DNA from: Variovorax sp. OK212
Lineage (GTDB): Bacteria; Pseudomonadota; Gammaproteobacteria; Burkholderiales; Burkholderiaceae_C
Reading direction: 5' to 3'
DNA: 64,000 nucleotides
Assembly: GCF_900112425.1 (NCBI RefSeq)
Contig: NZ_FOLP01000004.1
Location: 124,001-188,000 of the forward strand
Positions 52,749 through 60,013 of the stretch are shown piece after piece. The notes beneath the pieces are model-generated. The model saw only the letters and a list, made by a program, of their open reading frames with translations, was not told the DNA's origin and ran no database searches. Made by a program: the position numbers and the translations under genes. Each line of letters starts with the position of its first letter. The first letter of the stretch is position 1.

Positions 52749-52871
52749 GTCTTGCTCCTTCCCCTTCCGGGGGAAGGCTGGGATGGGGGAAAGCGGCCTA
52801 CGCACAGGCAGCAACCTTCTCAAAAGCCGTCGTGCCCCACCCCGGCCCTCCCCCGGGAGGGGAGGGAGAAA
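52749..52871. repeat. REP-like unit, reverse copy of the 149-bp element family
   Basis: The arms (CTTGCTCCTTCCCCTTCCGG at the left and the CCTCCCCCGGGAGGGGAGGG-type arm at the right, ending GAGAAA) match the reverse complement of the units at 37450-38016. The centre is diverged and lacks the GGCCTTCGA inverted repeat. It lies between the convergent GntR and Bug receptor genes, ending about 20 bases from the latter's stop. Confidence 0.85.
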
Positions 52872-52892
52872 TACCAAAGGAAAAGACCGGGC

Positions 52893-53867
52893 TCAGTCCG
52901 CAGTGATGTTTCCGCGCTTCACCACGCTGGCCCAGCGGTCCGCATCCTTCTTCATCAGCGCGCCGAACTCCGCCGGCGTCGAGCTGGCCGGCACCATGCC
53001 CTGCGACTCGAACGACTTCGCCACGTCCGGCTGCTTCAGCACCTTCGCGATCTCGGTGTTGAGCCGCGCGACAACGTCCGCCGGCGTGCCCTTCGGCGCG
53101 AGCACGCCGTACCACATGTCCACGTTGTCGGCGGTCACGCCGGCCTCGGCCAGGGTGGGCACGTCGGGCAGTTGCGCCAGGCGCTTGCCGCTGCCGGTGG
53201 CAATGGCCTTGAGCTTGCCGACCTGGATGTGCTGCAGCGCCACGTGCACCGGCAGGAACATGTAGTCGATGCGCCCGCCCAGCAGGTCGGTCACCGCGCC
53301 GGCCGTGCCCTTGTAGGGCACGTGCAGCATCTCGGTGCCGGTGCCCTGCATCAGCAGCGCCATCGACAGGTGGTGCGGCGTGCCCACGCCGGGCGTGGCG
53401 TAGGTCAGCTTGCCGGGCGCGGCCTTGGCCGCGCTCACCATCTGCTGCACCGACGTGACCTTCTGCACGTTCGGGTTGGTCACCAGCAGCAGCGTGCCCC
53501 ACGAGGTGAGCGACACCGGCGCGAAGTCGGCCACGGGGTCGTAGCTCAGCGACTTGTAGAGGCTGCGGTTCATCACCAGCGTATTGACCTGCACCATCAA
53601 CGTGTAGCCGTCGGGCTTGGCGCGCGCCACGCGCTCGCTGCCGATGTTGCCGCTGGCACCGGCCACGTTCTCCACGATCACCGGCTGGCCCAGCAGGGCG
53701 GGCAGGCGCGCCGAGAGCTGGCGTGCCACGAGGTCGATGCCGGTGCCGGGCGTGTAGGGCACCACCAGCGTGATGGGCTGGTCGGGCCAGGCGTGCGCGG
53801 CGGTGGCCATGCCGGCGGCGGCGAGCAGGGTGGCGAGGGTCTTGGTCAGTGAGCGCATTGAACGCAT
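52893..53867 (-). CDS. Bug-type periplasmic substrate-binding protein
   Basis: 324 residues. It has a Sec signal peptide (M-R-S-M-R-S-L-T-K, Ala-rich core, cleavage near A-H-A). Bug motifs: V-V-P-Y-T-P-G-T-G-I-D, V-E-N-V-A-G-A-S-G-N-I-G, S-Y-D-P-V-A-D-F-A-P-V, H-V-P-Y-K-G-T-A-G-A. It is the fourth Bug receptor in the window. It follows the flavin monooxygenase gene after 37 bases on the same strand, so it probably binds that enzyme's substrate or a precursor. Confidence 0.9.
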   Translation of the reverse strand: MRSMRSLTKTLATLLAAAGMATAAHAWPDQPITLVVPYTPGTGIDLVARQLSARLPALLGQPVIVENVAGASGNIGSERVARAKPDGYTLMVQVNTLVMNRSLYKSLSYDPVADFAPVSLTSWGTLLLVTNPNVQKVTSVQQMVSAAKAAPGKLTYATPGVGTPHHLSMALLMQGTGTEMLHVPYKGTAGAVTDLLGGRIDYMFLPVHVALQHIQVGKLKAIATGSGKRLAQLPDVPTLAEAGVTADNVDMWYGVLAPKGTPADVVARLNTEIAKVLKQPDVAKSFESQGMVPASSTPAEFGALMKKDADRWASVVKRGNITAD

Positions 53868-53904
53868 GTCGTTGTCTCCGTGTTCTTCCGGGAATGTTCG
53901 AATG

Positions 53905-55143
53905 TCAAAGGAAGGAAGGCCGGGCCTTCAGTGCGACCGGGTCGTAGCCGGCCACGCGCTTGTAGTTGTCCGAGATGGCCTGCAACTCGGCGACGGGCAC
54001 GACGTCCTCGATCTTCTCGAAACGCTTGCCGCCCGCGCGTTCGTACACCTCGCGCAGGATGGTGTCGGGCGGGTTGCTGCGGTTGGTCAGCACCACGTCG
54101 GTGGTGGCCTTGACGCGCACGCGGTCGTAGTCCTCGAGCGCGGCGGGGCTCACGCCCATGTCCTTCAGCGCGCCGGCGAGGAAGCGCGCGTCGATGATGG
54201 CCTGGCCCGCGCCGTTGGAGCCGCGCGGCACCATCGGGTGCGCGGCGTCGCCCAGCAGCGTGAGGCGCCCGTGGGTCCAGCGCGGCAGCGGGTCCTGGTC
54301 GACCATCGGGTACTCCAGGATGGTGTCGGACGCGCGGATCAGCGCGGGCACGTCGAGCCAGTCGAAGTGCCAGTCGGCGAAGGCCGGCAGGAAGTCCTCG
54401 AGGCGGCCGGCGCGGCTCCAGTCGCGCAGCGCGGGTTGCGGCGCATGGATCTCGGCGACCCAGTTGACGAGCTGGTGGCCCTCGGCGTCGATGTCGTTGC
54501 GGATCGGGTAGATCACCATCTTGCCGACCGTGAGCCAGCCCGCGCGCACCATGCTGCCGCCCGAGAGGAACGGCTTCCAGCGCGTGGTGCCGCGCCACAT
54601 GTTCACGCCCGAATAGCGCGGCGCGCCTTCGTTCGGGTAGAGCTGCTTGCGCAGCGCCGAGTGGATGCCGTCGCAGCCGACCGCGACCGCGCCGCGCACC
54701 GAGGGCGCGTCGGCGAAGTGCACGGTGACGCCTTGCGCGTCCTGCTCGACGCCGGTGCAGCGGCGCGCGCACACCACGCTGTCGGGGCCCAGGCGCCTGA
54801 GCGTCTCTTCGTACAGCACCGTCTGCAGGTCGCCGCGGTGGATGGAGAACTGCGGCCAGTCGTAGCCCGCGTGCTGGCCCGCGGCTTCGCGAAAGACCAG
54901 CTGGCCGTGCTCGGTGAAGAACACGGCCTCCTGCGTGCGCACGCCGACCTTGTCGAGCGCGGGCAGCAGGCCGAGTTCGGTGAGTTCGCGCACCGCGTGC
55001 GGCAGCAGGTTGATGCCCACGCCCAGCGGCTTGAGTTCGGGCACGGCCTCGTACACGCGGCAGGCGATGCCGGCCTGGTGCAGGCTCAGCGCCAGGGTCA
55101 GGCCGCCGATGCCGGCGCCCAGGATGATGACTTCGTTGCTCAT
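53905..55143 (-). CDS. FAD-dependent monooxygenase (flavin-dependent oxidoreductase, PhzS-like)
   Basis: 412 residues. The N-terminal I-I-L-G-A-G-I-G-G-L-T-L-A-L FAD motif (residues 5-18), V-G-C-D-G-I-H-S near 174 (the DG motif) and L-L-G-D-A-A-H-P-M near 300 (second FAD motif) define a class A flavoprotein hydroxylase. V-G-I-N-L-L-P-H near 43 and the late S-N-G-A-G-Q-A resemble the PhzS group. These use NAD(P)H and O2 to hydroxylate aromatic or heterocyclic acids. It is divergent from the LysR gene, its probable regulator. Substrate unknown. Confidence 0.88.
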   Translation of the reverse strand: MSNEVIILGAGIGGLTLALSLHQAGIACRVYEAVPELKPLGVGINLLPHAVRELTELGLLPALDKVGVRTQEAVFFTEHGQLVFREAAGQHAGYDWPQFSIHRGDLQTVLYEETLRRLGPDSVVCARRCTGVEQDAQGVTVHFADAPSVRGAVAVGCDGIHSALRKQLYPNEGAPRYSGVNMWRGTTRWKPFLSGGSMVRAGWLTVGKMVIYPIRNDIDAEGHQLVNWVAEIHAPQPALRDWSRAGRLEDFLPAFADWHFDWLDVPALIRASDTILEYPMVDQDPLPRWTHGRLTLLGDAAHPMVPRGSNGAGQAIIDARFLAGALKDMGVSPAALEDYDRVRVKATTDVVLTNRSNPPDTILREVYERAGGKRFEKIEDVVPVAELQAISDNYKRVAGYDPVALKARPSFL

Positions 55144-55221
55144 GGTGAATGCGCGCGTTGCGCCCGGGGTTGTCTCGGGCCGGATTAGGAACGCAGATCA
55201 ACCATTTGGGAAATTTAGATG

Positions 55222-55237
55222 TGATATGGATTTATCA
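55222..55237. promoter_or_regulatory. Inverted repeat TGATA-N6-TATCA, candidate LysR binding site
   Basis: TGATA (55222-55226) and TATCA (55233-55237) form a dyad in an AT-rich pocket of the 97-base region between the divergent monooxygenase and LysR genes. It lies immediately before the LysR start codons, where autoregulatory boxes of this family are often found. Confidence 0.45.
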
Positions 55238-55240
55238 TGA

Positions 55241-56197
55241 ATGCTTATGAACCTGTCGACCCGCCAGATGCGCGCGTTCCTGCACGTGGCGCGCATCGGC
55301 AACTTCACGCGCGCGGCCGAGCAGGCGCACATCACGCAGGCGGGGCTGAGCATCCTGGTGCGCGAGATGGAAAAGCAGCTGGGCTGCCGGCTGTTCGACC
55401 GCACCACGCGCGTGGTGAGCCTCACGCCCGAAGGCCGTCGGCTGCTGCCGGTGGTGGAGCGGCTGGTGACCGACCTGGACGACGTGGCGGCCGAGCTGGG
55501 CGCGGCGGGCGAGGCGGCGCGCCGCACGCTGCGCATCGCGGCCACGCCGCTGGTGTCGTCGCACCTGCTGCCGCGCGTGTTCAACAGCTTCCACGCGGCG
55601 CACCCGCAGGTGAGCCTGCGCCTGTTCGACGCCGACCTGCGCGACGTCGAGGCCATGGTGGCGGCGGGCGACGCCGACATGGGGCTGGGTTTCTTCTTCA
55701 AGGCCGCACCGGGCCTGCAACGCACGCCGGTCGGGCGCTTTCACCTGATGCGGGTGGCGCCGGTCGATGATGGCAATGGCGGCAATGGCGGCAATGGCGG
55801 CAACGACGGCGATGCAAGCCGTGCGACCCCGGCCTTCGGCCAGGCGCCGTGGTCGGCATTGCGCGGCGACGAGCTCATCGGCCTGCCACCGGGCAACCCG
55901 ATCCAGAAGGTGATCGACCAGCACCTGGGCGCCATCGGCCTGGCCGACGCGCAGCGTCCGGCGTTCAACTTCTTCGGCACGCTGATCTCGATGGTGGAGG
56001 CCGGCTTCGGCACGGCCGTGATGCCGACCTTTGCACTCGCGGCCTGCCGCCGCCACCGCGTGCGCACCGACGTGCTGACCAAGCCGAAGGTCGGGCTCGA
56101 CTTCTATCGCATCGCCAAGCGCGGCGCACACGAAACGGAGGCCATGCAGGCCTTCGTGGCGACACTGGAGAAGGCGCTGCCCGCGCTGTCGCGCTGA
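55241..56197 (+). CDS. LysR-type transcriptional regulator
   Basis: 318 residues from the ATG at 55241; an ATG two codons later (55247) gives the more usual start M-N-L-S-T-R-Q. The helix-turn-helix is F-L-H-V-A-R-I-G-N-F-T-R-A-A-E-Q-A with Q-A-G-L-S-I-L-V. The effector domain contains an unusual Gly/Asn-rich insert (D-G-N-G-G-N-G-G-N-G-G-N-D-G-D, near residue 180) encoded by a 9-bp repeat. Divergent orientation suggests control of the monooxygenase and Bug receptor genes. Confidence 0.92.
   Translation: MLMNLSTRQMRAFLHVARIGNFTRAAEQAHITQAGLSILVREMEKQLGCRLFDRTTRVVSLTPEGRRLLPVVERLVTDLDDVAAELGAAGEAARRTLRIAATPLVSSHLLPRVFNSFHAAHPQVSLRLFDADLRDVEAMVAAGDADMGLGFFFKAAPGLQRTPVGRFHLMRVAPVDDGNGGNGGNGGNDGDASRATPAFGQAPWSALRGDELIGLPPGNPIQKVIDQHLGAIGLADAQRPAFNFFGTLISMVEAGFGTAVMPTFALAACRRHRVRTDVLTKPKVGLDFYRIAKRGAHETEAMQAFVATLEKALPALSR
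55772..55798. repeat. 9-bp minisatellite (GGCAATGGC)3 in a LysR gene
   Basis: Three perfect copies followed by diverged units encode the Gly/Asn-rich loop in the effector domain of the LysR protein. The insert keeps the frame and probably lies in a surface loop. Confidence 0.85.
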
Positions 56198-56236
56198 AGC
56201 CTGGGCCGAGGCCGGGGGCGCGGCTGAAGGGCCGGC

Positions 56237-57040
56237 TTACAGCGTGAAGTCGTAGTCCACCGTGATCGGCGCGTGGTCCGAGAACTTCACGGTCTTGTAG
56301 ATCTGCTCGGTGCGGGCCAGCGCGCCGATGGCCGGCGTGGCCAGGTGGTAGTCCAGCCGCCACCCCACGTTGTTCGCGTAGGCCTGGCCGCGGTTGCTCC
56401 ACCAGGTGTAGGCGTCGGCGGTGGTCTCGGGCTTGAGCATGCGGTACACGTCCACCAGGCCCGCGCCGTCGGTGCCGGCGTCGAGCAGGCGGGTCATCCA
56501 GGCGCGCTCCTCGGGCAGGAAGCCGCTGTTCTTCTGGTTGCCGCGCCAGTTCTTCAGGTCGATCTGCTGGTGGGCAATGTTGATGTCGCCACACAGCACG
56601 AACTCGCGCTCCTTCTTCAGCGCCAGCAGGTGCGGGAAGAAGCCCTTCAGGAAGCGGAACTTGGCCTGCTGGCGCTCCTCGCCCGAGCTGCCGCTGGGGA
56701 AGTAGCAGCTGATGACCGAGAACTTGCGCTTGGGCGTATCGAAGCGCAGCTCGAGGTAGCGGCCCTCGGCGTCGAACTCGGCGTCGCCCCAGCCCACCAC
56801 CACCTGGCTCGGTGCGTGCTTGGTGTAGACGGCCGTGCCGGCGTATCCTTTTTTCTCGGCGAAGTGGAAATGGCCCTTGAGGCCGGCCATCTCCTCGAAA
56901 CGGCCTTCGATGTCGCTGGCCTGGACCCGGATCTCCTGCATGCAAATACAATCCGGCGCAAGTTCGGCCACCCAGTCGGCCACGCCTTTGGTAGCGGCCG
57001 AACGCAGGCCATTGAGATTGAGACTGGTCAGTTTGAACAC
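56237..57040 (-). CDS. xth: Exodeoxyribonuclease III
   Basis: 267 residues from a GTG at 57040, which gives the standard N-terminus F-K-L-T-S-L-N-L-N-G-L-R. GGAAA lies 8-12 bases upstream. Catalytic residues are visible: Glu in C-M-Q-E-I-R, Asp/Asn in C-G-D-I-N-I-A-H and the final S-D-H-A-P-I. It is an AP endonuclease and 3'-5' exonuclease of base-excision repair. It is divergent from pyrE, with only 12 bases between the start codons. Confidence 0.95.
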   Translation of the reverse strand: MFKLTSLNLNGLRSAATKGVADWVAELAPDCICMQEIRVQASDIEGRFEEMAGLKGHFHFAEKKGYAGTAVYTKHAPSQVVVGWGDAEFDAEGRYLELRFDTPKRKFSVISCYFPSGSSGEERQQAKFRFLKGFFPHLLALKKEREFVLCGDINIAHQQIDLKNWRGNQKNSGFLPEERAWMTRLLDAGTDGAGLVDVYRMLKPETTADAYTWWSNRGQAYANNVGWRLDYHLATPAIGALARTEQIYKTVKFSDHAPITVDYDFTL

Positions 57041-57052
57041 AAGGAATTTCCG
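57041..57052. promoter_or_regulatory. 12-base gap holding both ribosome binding sites of xth and pyrE
   Basis: The gap reads AAGGAATTTCCG. On the plus strand AAGGAA is a Shine-Dalgarno for pyrE; on the minus strand CGGAAATTCC gives GGAAA for the xth GTG. There is no room for a promoter between the genes, so each must be transcribed from within the other's coding region. Confidence 0.75.
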
Positions 57053-57736
57053 ATGGCTGTAGATGGTGAGAAAAGCAGCGCGGTCGCACAGGACTTCGTC
57101 CAGTTCGCATTGGATGCCGGCGTGCTGCGCTTCGGCGAATTCAAGACCAAAGCCGGTCGAATGAGTCCTTATTTCTTCAATTCGGGGCTCTTCGACGACG
57201 GCGGCAAGATCGCCCGTCTGGCCGGATTCTATGCAGACCGGCTGATCGAGAGCGGGCTCGAATTCGACATGATCTTCGGCCCCGCCTACAAGGGCATTCC
57301 GCTGGGCGCCACGGTGGCCGCGGAGCTCGCGCGGCGCGGTCGCAACTACCCCTTTGCCTACAACCGCAAGGAAGCCAAGGCGCACGGCGAGGGCGGCAAC
57401 CTGGTGGGCGCGCCGCTGCAGGGCCGCGTGCTGATCGTCGACGACGTCATGTCCGCCGGCACCGCGGTGCGCGAGTCGATCGCCGCCATCCAGGCCGCCG
57501 GCGCCACGCCGCATGCCGTGGCCATCGCGCTCGACCGGCAGGAGAAGGCCACCGAGAACGGTGTCGACGTGAACCACAGCGCCGTGCAGTACGTGCGCAA
57601 CCAGCTCGGCCTGTCGGTGATCGCCATCGCCACGCTGGACGACCTGCTGAGCTACCTCTCGGGCAATGCCGCGGCCGACCTGGGCGCGCACCACGAGCGC
57701 GTGCTGGCCTACCGCACGCGCTACGGCGCCAGCTGA
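57053..57736 (+). CDS. pyrE: Orotate phosphoribosyltransferase
   Basis: 227 residues. The PRPP-binding motif is V-L-I-V-D-D-V-M-S-A-G-T-A near residue 127, with G-P-A-Y-K-G-I-P-L near 75 and Y-N-R-K-E-A-K near 102 as in PyrE. It converts orotate and PRPP to orotidine 5'-phosphate in UMP synthesis. The ATG at 57053 has AAGGAA a few bases upstream. The DUF4124 protein gene follows after 11 bases. Confidence 0.96.
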   Translation: MAVDGEKSSAVAQDFVQFALDAGVLRFGEFKTKAGRMSPYFFNSGLFDDGGKIARLAGFYADRLIESGLEFDMIFGPAYKGIPLGATVAAELARRGRNYPFAYNRKEAKAHGEGGNLVGAPLQGRVLIVDDVMSAGTAVRESIAAIQAAGATPHAVAIALDRQEKATENGVDVNHSAVQYVRNQLGLSVIAIATLDDLLSYLSGNAAADLGAHHERVLAYRTRYGAS

Positions 57737-57747
57737 GGCACAGCCCG

Positions 57748-58443
57748 ATGCACGCACGCGATCACGGCAAACCGGCTCGCCTGCTGGCGACGGCGTTCAC
57801 GCTCCTGGCAACCTCGTCCCTGTTTTTCTGCGGCGCGCTGCATGCGCAAACGCAGAAACTGGAAGGCGCGGGCGCCGGCATCTTCACCTGCACCGACGCG
57901 CGCGGGCGCACGCTCACGGCCGACCGGCCCATTGCCGAGTGCAGCGACCGCGAGCAGCGCGAACTGAACCCGAGCGGCTCGGTGCGCCGCAAGATCGAGC
58001 CGACCTACACGGCGCGCGAGCTGCAGGAGCGCGAAGACCGCGCCCGTGAAGCCGCCGTGCAGGCGGCGCGCATCACCGACGAGCGCCGCCGCGAGCGGGC
58101 CTTGCTGGTGCGCTACCCGAACGCCACCACGCACGACCGCGAGCGCGCCGAGGCGCTGGCGCAGGTCGACGTGGTGAGCCAGGCGGCGCGCAAGCGCATT
58201 GCGGAACTGGGCGAAGACCGCAAGAAGATCGACGAGGAGATGGAGTTCTACAAGCAGGACCCGACCAAGGCGCCCGGCGCGGTGCGCCGCAAGCTCGAGG
58301 ACAACACGCAGAGCGTGGCCGTGCAGAACCGCTTCATCTCGGAGCAGGAAGAAGAGAAGAAGCGGGTGAATGCGCGCTTCGACGAAGAGCGCACGCGGCT
58401 CAAGGGTCTGTGGACGCCGCAGAACGGCGGCAACCCGCGCTGA
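57748..58443 (+). CDS. DUF4124 domain-containing exported protein
   Basis: 231 residues. A signal peptide (basic start, hydrophobic core with L-L-A-T-S-S-L-F-F, cleavage near A-L-H-A-Q) is followed by the DUF4124 segment I-F-T-C-T-D-A-R-G-R-T-L-T-A-D-R-P-I-A-E-C, which has two conserved cysteines. The rest (about 95-225) is highly charged and helical, probably a coiled coil (E-R-R-R-E-R-A, E-Q-E-E-E-K-K-R). It is a periplasmic protein of unknown role, conserved in betaproteobacteria, probably co-transcribed with pyrE and followed by a strong terminator. Confidence 0.85.
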   Translation: MHARDHGKPARLLATAFTLLATSSLFFCGALHAQTQKLEGAGAGIFTCTDARGRTLTADRPIAECSDREQRELNPSGSVRRKIEPTYTARELQEREDRAREAAVQAARITDERRRERALLVRYPNATTHDRERAEALAQVDVVSQAARKRIAELGEDRKKIDEEMEFYKQDPTKAPGAVRRKLEDNTQSVAVQNRFISEQEEEKKRVNARFDEERTRLKGLWTPQNGGNPR

Positions 58444-58479
58444 GGCCGACGGGGTCGTAGATGCCCCCCGGTTGAGCCC

Positions 58480-58511
58480 GCCTGGGCCTTGCGCAAGGCC
58501 CAGGCTTTTTT
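58480..58511 (+). terminator. Rho-independent terminator after the DUF4124 gene
   Basis: A perfect GC-rich hairpin (GCCTGGGCCTTGC at 58480-58492 and its complement at 58493-58505, effective loop GCGC) is followed by six T residues (58506-58511). It lies between the convergent DUF4124 and gatB genes and serves the plus strand. Confidence 0.9.
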
Positions 58512-58518
58512 CCTTCGA

Positions 58519-60012
58519 TCAGGCGGCCAGCTTGGCCTTGAGCAGCTCGGTGACCTGCGCCGGGTTGGCCTTGCCGCCGCTGGCCTTCATGACCTGGCCC
58601 ACCAGGGCGTTCAGCGCCTTTTCCTTGCCGCCGCGGTACTCCTCGACATTCTTCGCGTTCTTCGCAATCACCTCGTCGAGGATCGTGTCGAGCGCGCCGG
58701 TGTCGGCCATCGGCTTCAGGTCCTTCGCCTCGATGATCGCGTCGACATCGCTGCCTTCGCCGGTCCACAGGGCGTCGAACACCTGGCGCGCGGCGTTGTT
58801 CGGCAGCGTGCCGTCGGCGATGCGCTTGACCAGCTGGCCCAGCTGCTGCGCCTTCACGGGCGCGGCCTCGATGCCGATCTCGGCGGCGTTCAGGCGGCGC
58901 GCCATCTCGCCGGTGATCCAGTTGCTCGCGAGCTTGGGCGTGGCGCCCGCGCTCACGGCTTCGTCGAAGTAGCCGGCCAGCGCGGCGCTCTGCGTGAGCT
59001 GCGCGGCGTCGTAGGCCGACAGGCCGTGCGTGCTCACGTAGCGCTCGGCCATGGCGCGCGGCAGTTCGGGCATCTCGGCCTTCACGCGTTCGATCCAGTC
59101 GGCGGCGATCACCAGCGGCGGCAGGTCGGGGTCGGGAAAGTAGCGGTAGTCGGCCGAGTCTTCCTTGGCGCGCATCGCACGCGTCTCGCCGGTGCCTTCG
59201 TTGAACAGCACGGTGGCCTGCTCGATCTTGCGGCCGTCCTCGATCTCCTCGATCTGCCAGCGGATCTCGTAGTCGATCGCCTGCTGCATGTGCTTGAAGC
59301 TGTTGAGGTTCTTGATCTCGCGCCGCGTGCCGAGCTTGTCGCCGGGCTTGCGCACCGACACGTTGGCGTCGCAGCGGAAACTGCCTTCCTGCATGTTGCC
59401 GTCGCAGATGCCGATCCACGTCACGATCTTGTGCAGCTCCTTCGCATAGGCCACGGCCTCGGCGGTGGAGCGCATGTCGGGCTCGGTCACGATTTCGAGC
59501 AGCGGCGTGCCGGCGCGGTTCAGGTCGATGCCGCTCTGCCCGATGAAGTCCTCGTGCAGCGACTTGCCCGCGTCTTCCTCGAGGTGGGCGCGCACCAGGC
59601 GCACGGTCTTCTGCTCTTCGCCGAGGAAGAATGACACCGTGCCGCCCTGCACCACCGGAATCTCGAACTGGCTGATCTGGTAGCCCTTGGGCAGGTCGGG
59701 GTAGAAGTAGTTCTTGCGCGCGAACACGCTGCGCGGCGCAATGTGCGAGCCCAGCGCCAGGCCGAGCCTGATGGCGCGTTCGACCGCGCCCTTGTTCATC
59801 ACGGGCAGCGTGCCGGGCAGCGCCAGGTCGACGGCGCAGGCCTGCGTGTTGGGCTCGGCGCCGAAGGCGGTGGAGGCGCGGCTGAAGATCTTGCTGTTCG
59901 TCGACAGCTGGGCGTGCGTCTCGAAGCCGATGATGACTTCATAGCCGCGCACCAGCGGGCCGGTCGGGCGGCCCTGTTGTTGTGCTTCGAATGTGTTCAC
60001 GGTCTCGCTCAT
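58519..60012 (-). CDS. gatB: Aspartyl/glutamyl-tRNA amidotransferase subunit B
   Basis: 497 residues from the ATG at 60012. Family features: [11 protein letters not shown] near residue 34, [14 protein letters not shown] near 94, and a C-terminal YqeY-like tail domain. GatB activates the mischarged Glu-tRNA(Gln) or Asp-tRNA(Asn) for amidation by ammonia from GatA. It follows gatA after one base. Confidence 0.96.
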   Translation of the reverse strand: MSETVNTFEAQQQGRPTGPLVRGYEVIIGFETHAQLSTNSKIFSRASTAFGAEPNTQACAVDLALPGTLPVMNKGAVERAIRLGLALGSHIAPRSVFARKNYFYPDLPKGYQISQFEIPVVQGGTVSFFLGEEQKTVRLVRAHLEEDAGKSLHEDFIGQSGIDLNRAGTPLLEIVTEPDMRSTAEAVAYAKELHKIVTWIGICDGNMQEGSFRCDANVSVRKPGDKLGTRREIKNLNSFKHMQQAIDYEIRWQIEEIEDGRKIEQATVLFNEGTGETRAMRAKEDSADYRYFPDPDLPPLVIAADWIERVKAEMPELPRAMAERYVSTHGLSAYDAAQLTQSAALAGYFDEAVSAGATPKLASNWITGEMARRLNAAEIGIEAAPVKAQQLGQLVKRIADGTLPNNAARQVFDALWTGEGSDVDAIIEAKDLKPMADTGALDTILDEVIAKNAKNVEEYRGGKEKALNALVGQVMKASGGKANPAQVTELLKAKLAA

Positions 60013-60013
60013 G

